NCBI RefSeq assembly: GCF_023559245.1
Contig: NZ_CP097462.1
Coordinates: forward strand, 1,860,001-1,924,000
DNA: 64,000 bases
Direction of reading: 5' to 3'
DNA from: Sphingomonas sp. KRR8
GTDB taxonomy: Bacteria > Pseudomonadota > Alphaproteobacteria > Sphingomonadales > Sphingomonadaceae
Shown here: positions 43,687-52,893 of the stretch, one piece after another
Position numbering within the stretch: position 1 is the first letter of the stretch
Layout of the letters: every line of letters begins with the position of its first letter
The notes under the pieces: generated by a model
Databases searched by the model: none
What the model was told of the DNA's origin: nothing
Seen by the model: only the letters and a program-made list of their open reading frames with translations
Program-made: the position numbers and the translations under genes

Positions 43687-44670
43687 ATGCGCTGCTTCTG
43701 GGACGAGCGGCAGCGCGCGCACGCGCCGCAAACCGAGTTCTTCAATGGCGCGCTGCATCCGGCCGCCGACGTGCCGGAGCGGGTGGATTCGGTCCTTTCC
43801 GCCATTGGGAAGGTGGAGATCCCACCGCGACATAGCGAGGCCGAACTGATGGCGCTGTTGCGCCCGGTGCATGACGCCAACTACCTCGATCTGCTGCGGA
43901 CTGCGCACGACGAGTGGCGATCGGCGGGGCGGGAAGGCGACGTTCTCCCTTATGCCTTTCCGGTCCATCGGCGACCTCGCAGCCTTGCCCGCATCGATGC
44001 GCGGCTCGGGCAGCACGCCTACGACACCTGCGCCCCGATCATGGTGGGCACGTGGGGAGCGCTGCTTGCGGGGCTCGACACATTGCTCGCCGCGCTCGAC
44101 GCCACGCTGGCGGGCGAGCATGCCTTTGCCCTGACCCGCCCACCCGGCCATCACGCGGGTCCCGACTACATGGGCGGCTACAGCTACCTGAATTGGGCCG
44201 CGATCGCCGCCATCCTTTCGGGCAAGCGCGCCGCCATTCTCGACCTCGATTACCATCACGGCAACGGCACAGAGGACATCGTGCGCGGGCGCGACGGCAT
44301 CGCTTTCGCCTCGATCCACGCCGATCCCGCCACGGATTATCCGTTCTACTGGGGTCATGCCGAGGACAGCGGCGGCAACGTACTGAACCTGCCATTGCCG
44401 CGCGGGACCGGGTTCGAGGCCTATGACTCGGCGCTGAGCCGGGCTGCGGAGTGGCTTGGCGACGGCTCGCCCGAGATAGTTATCGTCAGCTTTGGCGCTG
44501 ACACGTTCGTCGATGACCCGATCAGTCATTTCTCGCTGCAGACCGCAGATTATGCGCGCCTGGCCGAGCGCGTGGCGTCGCTTGGCGTGCCGACGCTGAT
44601 CATCTTGGAAGGCGGCTATGCGGTGGAGGCGCTCGGAGGGAACGTCGCCAGCTTCCTGAGCGCTTTCTAA
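43687..44670 (+). CDS. Histone deacetylase / acetylpolyamine amidohydrolase family
   Basis: A 327-residue zinc-dependent deacetylase. The active-site segment TRPPGHHAGPDYMGGYSYLN holds the catalytic His pair, AAILDLDYHHGNGTEDI the zinc ligands, and IVSFGADTFVDDPISHFSLQ the further Asp. LEGGYAVEALGGNV is the usual end. Bacterial members often act on acetylpolyamines; this is not proved by sequence. The start ATG is seven bases after the nhaA stop, and the frame is open further upstream inside nhaA. Confidence 0.92.
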   Translation: MRCFWDERQRAHAPQTEFFNGALHPAADVPERVDSVLSAIGKVEIPPRHSEAELMALLRPVHDANYLDLLRTAHDEWRSAGREGDVLPYAFPVHRRPRSLARIDARLGQHAYDTCAPIMVGTWGALLAGLDTLLAALDATLAGEHAFALTRPPGHHAGPDYMGGYSYLNWAAIAAILSGKRAAILDLDYHHGNGTEDIVRGRDGIAFASIHADPATDYPFYWGHAEDSGGNVLNLPLPRGTGFEAYDSALSRAAEWLGDGSPEIVIVSFGADTFVDDPISHFSLQTADYARLAERVASLGVPTLIILEGGYAVEALGGNVASFLSAF

Positions 44671-44672
44671 CC

Positions 44673-45956
44673 ATGGACCATTTCGAGCTGAGGGAGGGCG
44701 TGCTTCACGCCGAGCAGGTGCCGCTGCCCGCCATTGCCGATGCAGTTGGCACGCCCGTCTATGTGTATTCCGCCGCCACGATCCGTCGCCATGCCGAGGT
44801 GATGAAGGCTGCTGTCGGCGGCTGCGGTGCTGTCGATGCGCTTGTGGCTTATGCGGTCAAGGCGAACCCGAACGCAGCCGTGCTCCGTCTGCTTGCCGGC
44901 TGCGGCCTTGGCGCCGATGTGGTCAGCATCGGCGAATATCGGCGCGCGCGCGCCGCCGGGATCGCTCCCGATCGCATCGTCTTTTCCGGGGTGGGCAAGG
45001 AGGCCGAGGAGATGGCCGAAGCGCTCGTCGGCGGGCTGCTCCAGTTCAACGTCGAGAGCCTCGAGGAAGCTCGAATGCTCTCTTCCGTCGCCGCCGTGCA
45101 GGGGTGCACGGCGCCGATAGGCTTCCGCATCAATCCCGATGTGGAGGCCGGCACCCACGCCAAGATCACCACCGGCACGGCCGACAACAAGTTCGGCATT
45201 CCCGCGGCCGAGGCGAGCGCCGCCTACGCCGAGGCCGCGCAGCTGCCCGGGCTCAAACTCCAGGGTATCACCGTCCACATCGGCAGCCAGCTGGTCAGCC
45301 TCGACCCGCTCGAAGCCGCGTTCCGGCGGCTGGGCCAACTGCTCGCCACCTTACGGGAACAGGGCCACCCGCTGACCATCGCCGATCTGGGCGGGGGGCT
45401 CGGTGTGCCGCACGGTTCCGGACAACCGGAGCCGGCTTCTCCCGAAGCTTATGCGGCAATGGTCCGGCGGGTGACCGCCGACTGGAACGCCCGCCTGCTG
45501 TTCGAACCGGGCCGCCTCATCGTCGGCAATGCCGGTGTCCTGCTGACCCGGGTCGTGCGGGTGAAGCCCGGCGCGAAGCACCCCTGGTTGATTGTCGACG
45601 CCGCCATGAACGACCTCATGCGTCCGGCGCTGTACGATGCCTTTCACGATTTGCAGGCGGTGCAGCCCACCGGCCAGCGCGCGGTCGTCAACGTCGTTGG
45701 GCCGGTCTGCGAAAGTGGTGACACCTTCGCCATGGCTCGTGAGACGGATGCCGTGGCGCCAGGCGATCTCCTCATCTTCCGTACCGCGGGTGCGTACGGC
45801 GCAACGATGTCGAGCGGCTACAACAGCCGCCCGCTCACGCCAGAGGTGCTGGTCGAAGGCGACAGGTGGGCACTGGTGCGCAGGCGGGTGGACGTCGACG
45901 CGCTGGCGCAGGTCGAGGTGCCAACATGGCAAAGCCGGGAGGACGTCACGGAGTGA
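44673..45956 (+). CDS. lysA: Diaminopimelate decarboxylase
   Basis: PLP enzyme that makes lysine from meso-diaminopimelate. A 427-residue protein with the PLP Lys in VAYAVKANPNAAVLRLLAG, IGSQ in TVHIGSQL, LGGGLGVP, and LFEPGRLIVGNAGVLLTRV. The C-terminal CESGDTFA and TAGAYGATMSSGYNSRP complete the set. It starts two bases after the deacetylase-like gene. Confidence 0.95.
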   Translation: MDHFELREGVLHAEQVPLPAIADAVGTPVYVYSAATIRRHAEVMKAAVGGCGAVDALVAYAVKANPNAAVLRLLAGCGLGADVVSIGEYRRARAAGIAPDRIVFSGVGKEAEEMAEALVGGLLQFNVESLEEARMLSSVAAVQGCTAPIGFRINPDVEAGTHAKITTGTADNKFGIPAAEASAAYAEAAQLPGLKLQGITVHIGSQLVSLDPLEAAFRRLGQLLATLREQGHPLTIADLGGGLGVPHGSGQPEPASPEAYAAMVRRVTADWNARLLFEPGRLIVGNAGVLLTRVVRVKPGAKHPWLIVDAAMNDLMRPALYDAFHDLQAVQPTGQRAVVNVVGPVCESGDTFAMARETDAVAPGDLLIFRTAGAYGATMSSGYNSRPLTPEVLVEGDRWALVRRRVDVDALAQVEVPTWQSREDVTE

Positions 45957-45988
45957 ATCCGTGACGTCGGTCTACTCGCAATTGGCGG

Positions 45989-46933
45989 TCAGCGTCGTTC
46001 CGAAAGCTTCTCGGTCAGCTCCGGCACGATCTTGAACAGGTCGCCCACCAGGCCCACGTCGGCCACCTGAAAGATCGGCGCCTCCTCGTCCTTGTTGATG
46101 GCGACGATGACCTTGCTGTCCTTCATTCCGGCAAGATGCTGGATCGCGCCCGAGATGCCGACCGCGACGTACAGCTCCGGGGCAACGATCTTGCCGGTCT
46201 GGCCGACCTGATAGTCGTTGGGAGCATAGCCGGCGTCGACCGCAGCGCGGCTAGCGCCGACGGCAGCGCCGAGCTTGTCGGCAAGCGGGTCGATATACTG
46301 GTGGAACGCCTCGCCCGAGCCCAGTGCGCGGCCGCCCGAGACGATGATCTTCGCGCTGGTCAGCTCCGGCCGCTCACTGACGCTGGCGTCCATGGAGACG
46401 AAGCTCGACTTGTCATTGACGGCACTTGCCGAGACCGGTTCGACGGTGGCCGAGCCACTGCCGCGCTCCGCTTTGGCGAAGGCAGTACCGCGGACGGTAA
46501 TGACCTTCTTGGCGTCCTTGGCCCGCACGGTCGCAATGGCGTTGCCGGCGTAGATCGGGCGCTGGAAGGTATCTGGCCCCTCCACCGAGATGATATCGCT
46601 GACCTGCGCCACGTCGAGCAAGGCAGCCACTCGCGGTGCGATGTTGCGGCCCGTCGTGGTGGAGCCGAACAGGACATAGTCGTAGTTTGCCGCCAGCTGA
46701 GCGATCACGGGTGCGACCGCTTCGGCCAGCTCATGGTCGAGCGCCGCATCCGCCGCCACCAGAACCTTGGCGACGCCACTGATCGTCTTGGCATCGTCAG
46801 CCGCCTGGGTGGCCTCACCGCCGGTCAGCAGCAGGTGCACCTCGCCGCCGATCTTCGCCGCCGCGCCCAGGGTCGCGAGGGTAGAGTCCTTGACCTTGCC
46901 GCCGTGATGTTCGCCGAGAACCAGGATCGTCAT
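45989..46933 (-). CDS. etfA: Electron transfer flavoprotein alpha subunit
   Basis: A 314-residue ETF alpha subunit, which carries FAD and passes electrons from acyl-CoA and other dehydrogenases to ETF:quinone oxidoreductase. [20 protein letters not shown] binds FAD, and [20 protein letters not shown] with [20 protein letters not shown] is standard. It overlaps etfB by four bases (ATGA) and is downstream of it. Confidence 0.96.
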   Translation of the reverse strand: MTILVLGEHHGGKVKDSTLATLGAAAKIGGEVHLLLTGGEATQAADDAKTISGVAKVLVAADAALDHELAEAVAPVIAQLAANYDYVLFGSTTTGRNIAPRVAALLDVAQVSDIISVEGPDTFQRPIYAGNAIATVRAKDAKKVITVRGTAFAKAERGSGSATVEPVSASAVNDKSSFVSMDASVSERPELTSAKIIVSGGRALGSGEAFHQYIDPLADKLGAAVGASRAAVDAGYAPNDYQVGQTGKIVAPELYVAVGISGAIQHLAGMKDSKVIVAINKDEEAPIFQVADVGLVGDLFKIVPELTEKLSERR

Positions 46934-47679
46934 GCCACCACTCCCAGGGACTTAAGCTTGGACACAAGCTCGTCGACCGAGCTGACCTTAATGCCCGCCG
47001 AGCGCTTGGCCGGCTCAGCGACCTTCAGAGTTTCAAGTCGCGGGGCGGTGTCGACGCCGTAATCCGCTGGCGTCTTGTTCGCGAGCGGCTTGGACTTGGC
47101 CTTCATGATGTTGGGCAGCGACGCGTAGCGCGGCTCATTCAACCGCAGGTCGGTGGTGACGATCGCCGGGAGCTTCAACGCCACCGTCTCGAGGCCGCCG
47201 TCCACCTCGCGAGTGACGTTCACGCTTTCGCCCGCGACTTCGACCTTCGAGGCGAAGGTGCCCTGGCCCCAGCCGGTCAGTGCGCCCAGCATCTGGCCCA
47301 CCTGGCTTGAGTCATCATCAATTGCCTGTTTGCCGAGCAAAACGAGGCCGGGCTGCTCTTCCTCGGCGATCCTGGCCAGAATCTTGGCCACCGCCAGCGG
47401 CTCAACCTCGTCGTCGGTCTGGACGAGAATGGCGCGGTCCGAGCCCATTGCCAGGGCGGTTCGCAACGTCTCCTGCGCCTTCGCCGGCCCGATCGAGACC
47501 ACCACGATCTCCGTCGCGGCGCCCTTTTCCTTGAGGCGGATGGCTTCCTCGACGGCGATCTCGTCGAAGGGGTTCATGCTCATCTTGACGTTGGCGAGAT
47601 CGACGCCGGAGCCGTCCATCTTCACCCGCGGCTTGACGTTATAGTCAATCACCCGCTTGACCGCGACTAAGACCTTCAT
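46930..47679 (-). CDS. etfB: Electron transfer flavoprotein beta subunit
   Basis: A 249-residue ETF beta subunit, which binds AMP and docks dehydrogenases. [20 protein letters not shown] at the N-terminus, [20 protein letters not shown], and [20 protein letters not shown], together with the C-terminal [12 protein letters not shown], are characteristic. First gene of etfBA. A hairpin separates it from sucC upstream. Confidence 0.96.
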   Translation of the reverse strand: MKVLVAVKRVIDYNVKPRVKMDGSGVDLANVKMSMNPFDEIAVEEAIRLKEKGAATEIVVVSIGPAKAQETLRTALAMGSDRAILVQTDDEVEPLAVAKILARIAEEEQPGLVLLGKQAIDDDSSQVGQMLGALTGWGQGTFASKVEVAGESVNVTREVDGGLETVALKLPAIVTTDLRLNEPRYASLPNIMKAKSKPLANKTPADYGVDTAPRLETLKVAEPAKRSAGIKVSSVDELVSKLKSLGVVA

Positions 47680-47726
47680 CTGCTACCCTTTCCGTGTGTC
47701 CTCGCCATGGCGGGGACCCAGACTGG

Positions 47727-47747
47727 GCTCCCGCCTCAAGCGGGAGC
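47727..47747. repeat. GC-rich hairpin between sucC and etfB
   Basis: Perfect 8-bp stem GCTCCCGC / GCGGGAGC with loop CTCAA in the 78-base gap between the sucC stop and the etfB start. On the minus strand the T run precedes the stem rather than follows it, so it is not a standard terminator. It may be a REP-type element or a processing site. Confidence 0.55.
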
Positions 47748-47757
47748 ACAAGAAAAA

Positions 47758-48957
47758 CTAAGCCGCCTTCTTCACCTCGGCGACGATCTTGGCCGCTGCG
47801 TCGCCAAGATCGTTGGCGGCGACAATCGGCAGGCCCGAATTGGCCAGGATGTCCTTGCCCTGCTGGACGTTGGTGCCTTCAAGGCGGACCACCAGCGGTA
47901 CCTTGAGGTCAACCTCGCGCGCGGCGGCGACGATGCCATCGGCGATGATGTCGCACTTCATGATTCCGCCAAAGATGTTGACCAGGATGCCCTTCACCGC
48001 CGGATCGGCGAGAATGATCTTGAACGCCGCGGTGACCTTCTCCTTGTTGGCGCCGCCGCCCACGTCGAGGAAGTTGGCCGGGAAGGCGCCATTGAGCTTG
48101 ATGATGTCCATGGTCGCCATCGCGAGGCCGGCACCGTTGACCATGCAGCCGATGTCGCCATCGAGCTTGATGTAGGCGAGGTCGTATTTCGAGGCTTCGA
48201 CCTCTTGCGGATCTTCCTCGGTGAGGTCGCGCAGCTCGGCCAGGTCCTTGTGCCGGAACATGGCGTTGGAATCGAAGCCGACCTTGGCGTCGAGCACCAT
48301 CAGCTGGCCACCGTCGGTCACCGCCAGCGGATTGATCTCGATCTGCGAAGCGTCGGTGCCCTGGAACGCCGCGTAGAGCCCGGCGAGCACCTTTGCGGCC
48401 TGCTTGGCAAGGTCGCCGGTGAGGCCAAGCGCAGCGGCCACAGCCCGACCGTGGTGCGGCATCAGCCCGGTTGCGGGATCGATGGTGATGGTGTGGATGC
48501 GATCGGGCGTGTCATGGGCTACCGCCTCAATGTCCATGCCGCCTTCAGTAGAGGCAACCACCGCGACGCGGCCGGTCTCACGATCGACCAGCAGGGCAAG
48601 GTAAAATTCCTTGGCGATGTCCACGCCGTCGGTGATGTAGAGGCGCTGGACCTGCTTGCCGTGCTCGCCGGTCTGGACGGTCACGAGGGTCTTGCCGAGC
48701 ATCTCCTCGGCGTGGGCGCGCACTTCGTCGATCGACTTGGCCAGGCGGACGCCGCCCTTGGCGTCGGGGCCGAGTTCCTTGAACTTGCCCTTGCCCCGGC
48801 CGCCGGCGTGGATCTGCGCCTTGACCACCCACAATGGCCCGGGAAGCTGCTTGGCAGCGGCGACCGCTTCATCGACGCTCATGGCGGCGCGGCCAGCAGG
48901 AACCGGCACGCCATACTTCGCCAGCAATTCCTTGGCCTGATATTCGTGGATGTTCAT
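47758..48957 (-). CDS. sucC: Succinyl-CoA ligase beta subunit
   Basis: TCA-cycle enzyme subunit, 399 residues. [20 protein letters not shown] is invariant for SucC. The ATP-grasp region shows [17 protein letters not shown], and the C-terminal part has [20 protein letters not shown], then [23 protein letters not shown]- versus GDP-forming is not decided from sequence alone. No sucD follows in the window; etfBA does. Confidence 0.96.
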   Translation of the reverse strand: MNIHEYQAKELLAKYGVPVPAGRAAMSVDEAVAAAKQLPGPLWVVKAQIHAGGRGKGKFKELGPDAKGGVRLAKSIDEVRAHAEEMLGKTLVTVQTGEHGKQVQRLYITDGVDIAKEFYLALLVDRETGRVAVVASTEGGMDIEAVAHDTPDRIHTITIDPATGLMPHHGRAVAAALGLTGDLAKQAAKVLAGLYAAFQGTDASQIEINPLAVTDGGQLMVLDAKVGFDSNAMFRHKDLAELRDLTEEDPQEVEASKYDLAYIKLDGDIGCMVNGAGLAMATMDIIKLNGAFPANFLDVGGGANKEKVTAAFKIILADPAVKGILVNIFGGIMKCDIIADGIVAAAREVDLKVPLVVRLEGTNVQQGKDILANSGLPIVAANDLGDAAAKIVAEVKKAA

Positions 48958-49036
48958 CGATGCTTTCCAAGAATGCGAGGAGTTTGGGCGGCCCTAAAGC
49001 ATGACTCTCCGCCTAAGCCAAGCTAGGGAACGGGAC

Positions 49037-50122
49037 GTGAACGCTCCGCCGTCAAATCCGGTCCGCAAGATCATCCACGTCGACATGGACGCCTTCTTCG
49101 CGAGCGTGGAGCAGCGCGACAACCCGGACCTTCGGGGAAAGCCGGTCGCCGTCGGCGGCGGTCATCGCGGCGTGGTTGCGGCGGCCAGTTACGAAGCGCG
49201 GGTGTTCGGCGTGCGCTCCGCCATGCCGTCCGTGACCGCCAAGCGCCGCTGCCCCGATCTGATCTTCGTCAAGCCGCGGTTTGACGCCTATCGCGAGGTC
49301 AGCCAGCAGATCAGGGCCATCTTCGCCGCCTACACCGACCTGATCGAGCCGCTGAGCCTCGACGAGGCGTACCTTGACGTCACCGAGGACAGGCTTGGCC
49401 TAGGCTCGGCCAAGGCGGTCGCCGAAGACATCCGCCGCCGCATCCGCGAGGAGACGGGGCTCACCGCGTCGGCCGGCGTGTCCTACTGCAAGTTCGTCGC
49501 CAAGCTCGCCTCGGACCAGAACAAGCCGGACGGCCTGTGCGTCATCCGCCCGACCGAAGCCGCTGCCTATATCGCATCGCTCCCCGTCGGGCGCTTTCAC
49601 GGGATCGGCCCCAAGACCGCCGAACGGCTCAATGCGCTCGGCATCCAGACCGGCGCCGATCTCCAGCAGCTGAGCCTAGAGGAGCTGACCGGGCGGTTCG
49701 GCAGCTCGGGCGAATGGTACCACCGCATCTGCCGCGGCATCGATGAACGTCCGGTCCGGTGGGAGCGTCAGGCCAAGTCCGTTAGTGCCGAGCGCACATT
49801 CGACACAGACCTGTCCGAGCCGGCGGTTCTGCACGGTGAGCTGGAGCGGGTGGCCGGCCTCGCCTGGACTCGCATCGAACGGCATGGGGTCAGCGGCCGA
49901 ACCGTCACCCTCAAGGTCAAATTCGCCGACTTCCAGCTGATCAGCCGAGCCTTCAGCCAGCAGGTGCCGATCGGCACCTACGCCCCCTTTGCCGCGGCGG
50001 GTCACCTGCTGCTCGACCGGCTGCTGCCGGTGAACAAGGGCATCCGGTTGCTCGGGCTTGGCCTGTCCGGATTAAACGAGGTTAATGAAGCAGTTCCGCT
50101 TCAGCTCGGTCTGGAAATCTGA
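49037..50122 (+). CDS. dinB: DNA polymerase IV
   Basis: Y-family translesion polymerase. IIHVDMDAFFASVEQRDNP holds the first catalytic Asp pair, AASYEARVFGVRSAMPS follows, and EPLSLDEAYLDVT carries the SLDEAY motif with the other metal ligands. HGIGPKTAERLNALGI is the thumb, and the little-finger domain follows. The start chosen is GTG 49037 (361 residues), in line with homologues that open just before VRKIIHVDMD; ATG 49001 would add 12 residues. Divergent from sucC. Confidence 0.94.
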   Translation: MNAPPSNPVRKIIHVDMDAFFASVEQRDNPDLRGKPVAVGGGHRGVVAAASYEARVFGVRSAMPSVTAKRRCPDLIFVKPRFDAYREVSQQIRAIFAAYTDLIEPLSLDEAYLDVTEDRLGLGSAKAVAEDIRRRIREETGLTASAGVSYCKFVAKLASDQNKPDGLCVIRPTEAAAYIASLPVGRFHGIGPKTAERLNALGIQTGADLQQLSLEELTGRFGSSGEWYHRICRGIDERPVRWERQAKSVSAERTFDTDLSEPAVLHGELERVAGLAWTRIERHGVSGRTVTLKVKFADFQLISRAFSQQVPIGTYAPFAAAGHLLLDRLLPVNKGIRLLGLGLSGLNEVNEAVPLQLGLEI

Positions 50123-50284
50123 ATCGGTTTGTGTTAAAGACTGATGACGGAAGGCCTCTCATCCCTGAGTGGCCTCGCTCGCAGCAGCAGGACTGTTCAC
50201 TAGGCAGGAACCGCGACCGCAGGTCGACTTGGGGGACATTCGGTCTCGTGGGGTTCCTTCCTTGCACACGTAGAAAGGTGAAGA

Positions 50285-50836
50285 ATGGCAGCGAAGGCGC
50301 TTAGCTTCGACGTTGGCGATTATGTCGTTTACCCCAAGCACGGTGTAGGCCGCGTTGTTGAACTGCAAAGCACGGAGATCGCCGGCACCCGGCTCGACCT
50401 CTACGTGCTGCGGTTCGAGAAGGAGAAGATGACTCTCCGCGTTCCGGTCAACAAGGCGGACTCCGTCGGCATGCGTAAGCTGTCGAGCGACAAGACCATG
50501 CAGGCCGCGCTCGAGACCCTCAAGGGCAAGCCCAAGGTCAAGCGCACCATGTGGTCGCGCCGCGCGCAGGAATATGAGGCGAAGATCAACTCGGGCGACC
50601 TGACATCGATCGCCGAAGTGACCCGCGATCTGTTCCGCCCGGACGACGCGCCGGAGCAAAGCTATTCGGAGCGGCAGATCTTCGAAGCCGCTTCGTCGCG
50701 CCTGGCGCGTGAGCTTGGCGCCATGGAGCAGACGGACGAGAAGGCGGCGCTGGCCAAGATCCTCGAGATCCTGAACAAGGCTGCCGTCATTCATCAGAAG
50801 TCCAAGGAGCCGGTCGAAGCCGAAGACGCGGAATAA
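50285..50836 (+). CDS. CarD family transcriptional regulator
   Basis: A 183-residue RNA-polymerase-binding regulator. The N-terminal Tudor-like RNAP-interaction domain reads FDVGDYVVYPKHGVGRVVEL, and LRVPVNKADSVGMRKLSS lies at its end. The C-terminal helical part (TMWSRRAQEYEAKINSGDL, then IAEVTRDLFRPDD) corresponds to the DNA-interacting domain. In mycobacteria CarD stabilises open complexes; here the role is assumed similar. A terminator follows directly. Confidence 0.94.
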   Translation: MAAKALSFDVGDYVVYPKHGVGRVVELQSTEIAGTRLDLYVLRFEKEKMTLRVPVNKADSVGMRKLSSDKTMQAALETLKGKPKVKRTMWSRRAQEYEAKINSGDLTSIAEVTRDLFRPDDAPEQSYSERQIFEAASSRLARELGAMEQTDEKAALAKILEILNKAAVIHQKSKEPVEAEDAE

Positions 50837-50858
50837 GCGTCCTCGCCGACCATCCACG

Positions 50859-50892
50859 AAAGGGCGTCTCCTCAGCCGGGGAGGCGCCCTTT
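50859..50892 (+). terminator. Terminator after the CarD-type gene
   Basis: Stem AAAGGGCG-T-CTCC / GGAG-G-CGCCCTTT, 13 pairs including one G-T pair, with a loop of eight bases. It lies 22 bases after the stop. The trailing sequence is CCGTATT, so the T content comes from the stem itself. Confidence 0.75.
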
Positions 50893-50961
50893 CCGTATTG
50901 GGCGCTTGAACCTTGGCAGCCAATGTGTATTATGGAGGCAACACAGTACAGAGGAACCGTC

Positions 50962-51687
50962 ATGCGCCTCCATCGCATCGCACTGCCACTGACCACGCTC
51001 GCCCTGCTTTCCGCCTGCCAGATCGGGCAGGCGCGCGACGCAGGCCCGCAAACCACCAAGAGTTTTCCGGCAGGCAATTTCACCAAGCTTGCGGTGGCCG
51101 GCAGCTATGACGTGACCGTCAGCATGGGAAGTGCGCCCGGAGTGCAGGCGACGGGCGGGCAGAACCGGCTCGAAGAAGTTGTGGTCGAGGTCGAAGGCGA
51201 TACGCTCAAGATCCACCCAAAGGAGCATAGCGGAATCAGCTGGGGTGGCTGGACCAACGATCGTGGCGTCAAGGTTTCGGTCACGGTGCCGGCGCTGACG
51301 GAGGTCACCATGGCCGGCTCTGGTGACGTGGCGGTGAACAAGGTCGCGGGCGACAGCTTCAGCGCCGCGCTTGCCGGATCCGGCGGGCTGAAGCTCGACG
51401 ATGTTCAGGCGCGGCAGCTCTCGCTCAAGATTGCTGGCTCCGGCGACGTTTCGGCGCGCGGTACCGTCGGGGCGGCGAAGCTGTCGGTCGCCGGCTCGGG
51501 CGATGTCGATGGGGGCAATCTCGTCAGCGACACGGCGGAGGTGTCCGTCATGGGTTCCGGCAAGGTGAAGCTCCAGGCGAAGCAGACAGCGAACGTCTCG
51601 GTGGCGGGCTCCGGCGACGTCGAAATCAAGGGCGGCGCGAAGTGCACCATCAGCAAGGCCGGGTCGGGCGAGGTCCGCTGTTCCTGA
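50962..51687 (+). CDS. Lipoprotein with DUF2807 (auto-transporter adhesin-like) domain
   Basis: A 241-residue exported protein. The N-terminus MRLHRIALPLTTLALLSACQ has a lipobox (LSAC), so it is probably a lipoprotein. The DUF2807 body consists of repeated beta strands with the pattern AGSGDV, occurring several times (for example LAGSGGLKLDD, IAGSGDVSARG, VAGSGDVDGG), giving a right-handed beta-helix. Start ATG 50962 with AGAGGA upstream. Function of the family is unknown. Followed by a second, non-lipidated member. Confidence 0.88.
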   Translation: MRLHRIALPLTTLALLSACQIGQARDAGPQTTKSFPAGNFTKLAVAGSYDVTVSMGSAPGVQATGGQNRLEEVVVEVEGDTLKIHPKEHSGISWGGWTNDRGVKVSVTVPALTEVTMAGSGDVAVNKVAGDSFSAALAGSGGLKLDDVQARQLSLKIAGSGDVSARGTVGAAKLSVAGSGDVDGGNLVSDTAEVSVMGSGKVKLQAKQTANVSVAGSGDVEIKGGAKCTISKAGSGEVRCS

Positions 51688-51734
51688 GCGGCGGCCTAGA
51701 CGAACCGTTAACCATGCCATGCGAGGGTAGCGCC

Positions 51735-52454
51735 ATGATCCGCACCCTCGCCCTTGCCCTGGTGGCCCTGACCGCCGGCGTCGCCAGTCCTGCCGCTGCC
51801 GAGACACGCAGCTACACCGTCACCGACTTCGACCGCGTCCGCATCGACGGACCCTATTCGGTGACCGTCACTACCGGCACCGGCTCCTTCGCTCGGGCAA
51901 CTGGCTCGGCAGCCGCGATCGACCGGGTCAAGCTACGGGTTGAGGGCACCACCTTGATCGTCAGCGTCGATCCGGGTGGATGGGGCGGCTATCCCGACGG
52001 GCCGGCCGGTCCGGTATTAGTAGAGGCGGGCACCGCCAACCTCTCCATCGCGACCGTTAACGGCGCCGGATCCCTGACGGTCAGCGACATCCGTGGACTG
52101 GAATTCGCGCTCAACATGCTGGGCAGCGGAGTTGCCAACATCCAGCGGCTCGACGTCGACCGGCTGAAGATCGGCGTTGCCGGCGCCGGGTCGGCGCGGG
52201 TCACGGGACGTGCGCTCAACCTGACCGCCATCGTTCGCGGGGCGGGCAGCATCGATGCCTCCGCGCTTTCGGCGCGCGATGCCGTGATCGGAGCCGAGGG
52301 GCCGGCAGTCGTTCGCGCCACGGTCGACGGCACGGCGAAAGTCGACGCCAGCGGTGTGGCCTCGGTTACGCTCGACGGAAATCCGGGTTGCCAGTCGAAA
52401 ACCGTCGGCACGGCTACCATCAGCGGCTGCCGCGAGCAGGTCGGGCGGCGCTAA
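51735..52454 (+). CDS. Exported DUF2807 (beta-helix) protein
   Basis: A 239-residue protein with signal peptide MIRTLALALVALTAGVASPA followed by AAAETRSY. The body is the same beta-helix-like DUF2807 fold: VNGAGSLTVSDIRG, MLGSGVANIQRLD, VAGAGSARVTGRA, VRGAGSIDASAL. It is shorter in repeats and not a lipoprotein. It lies 47 bases downstream of the first copy, so an operon is likely, though the amino-acid sequences differ. ATG 51735 is chosen. Its stop overlaps the convergent DUF1489 gene. Confidence 0.87.
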   Translation: MIRTLALALVALTAGVASPAAAETRSYTVTDFDRVRIDGPYSVTVTTGTGSFARATGSAAAIDRVKLRVEGTTLIVSVDPGGWGGYPDGPAGPVLVEAGTANLSIATVNGAGSLTVSDIRGLEFALNMLGSGVANIQRLDVDRLKIGVAGAGSARVTGRALNLTAIVRGAGSIDASALSARDAVIGAEGPAVVRATVDGTAKVDASGVASVTLDGNPGCQSKTVGTATISGCREQVGRR

Positions 52455-52855
52455 ACCAGCGCCAGCGCCGTCAGCCTGCCGAACAGCGAAGGCGGCAGCT
52501 GACCCAGCCCCGTGTCGTCGGCGTCGCCTGGCTGCGGCGCTACGTCAGGGTCGAGGTAGCGCCAGCCCTGGTGCGCCCGCTTCGCCACCGGCGCGATCGC
52601 CTGCAGGGTGGCGGCGCAAACAATGTCGAGGCGGCCGTCGGGGCGATCCTCGAACCGCAGGATGGTCTGGCAGGCGACCAGCCGATGCTTGACGATCCAG
52701 AACAGCGAACCGCCGATCAGCTCAGGCATCCGCTTCGGCCGCATCCGCGTGACCACCCGCACCTCGCCACTCTCGGCGCGGCCTGCGATACGCCGCTCAA
52801 GCGCGGCCACGTCGCGGCAACCTACGGCAACCTTGGTCATATGGAGTTTCGGCAC
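52451..52855 (-). CDS. DUF1489 domain-containing protein
   Basis: A 134-residue protein of the DUF1489 family: MPKLHMTKVAVGCRDVAALE, then VVTRMRPKRMPELIGGSLFW and HQGWRYLDPDVAPQPGD. The family is alphaproteobacterial, soluble and of unknown function. It lies downstream of mgtE with a 38-base gap and may be in that transcript. An ATG five codons further in (MTKVAVGC) is an alternative start. Confidence 0.9.
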   Translation of the reverse strand: MPKLHMTKVAVGCRDVAALERRIAGRAESGEVRVVTRMRPKRMPELIGGSLFWIVKHRLVACQTILRFEDRPDGRLDIVCAATLQAIAPVAKRAHQGWRYLDPDVAPQPGDADDTGLGQLPPSLFGRLTALALV

Positions 52856-52893
52856 CGGCCCAATGTGCCGGTCAGTGGCTCGACTTCAAGAGG

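Noticed and set aside
47727..47747. Terminator for sucC
   Set aside because: The T tract lies on the wrong side of the stem in the direction of sucC transcription; recorded as a repeat instead.
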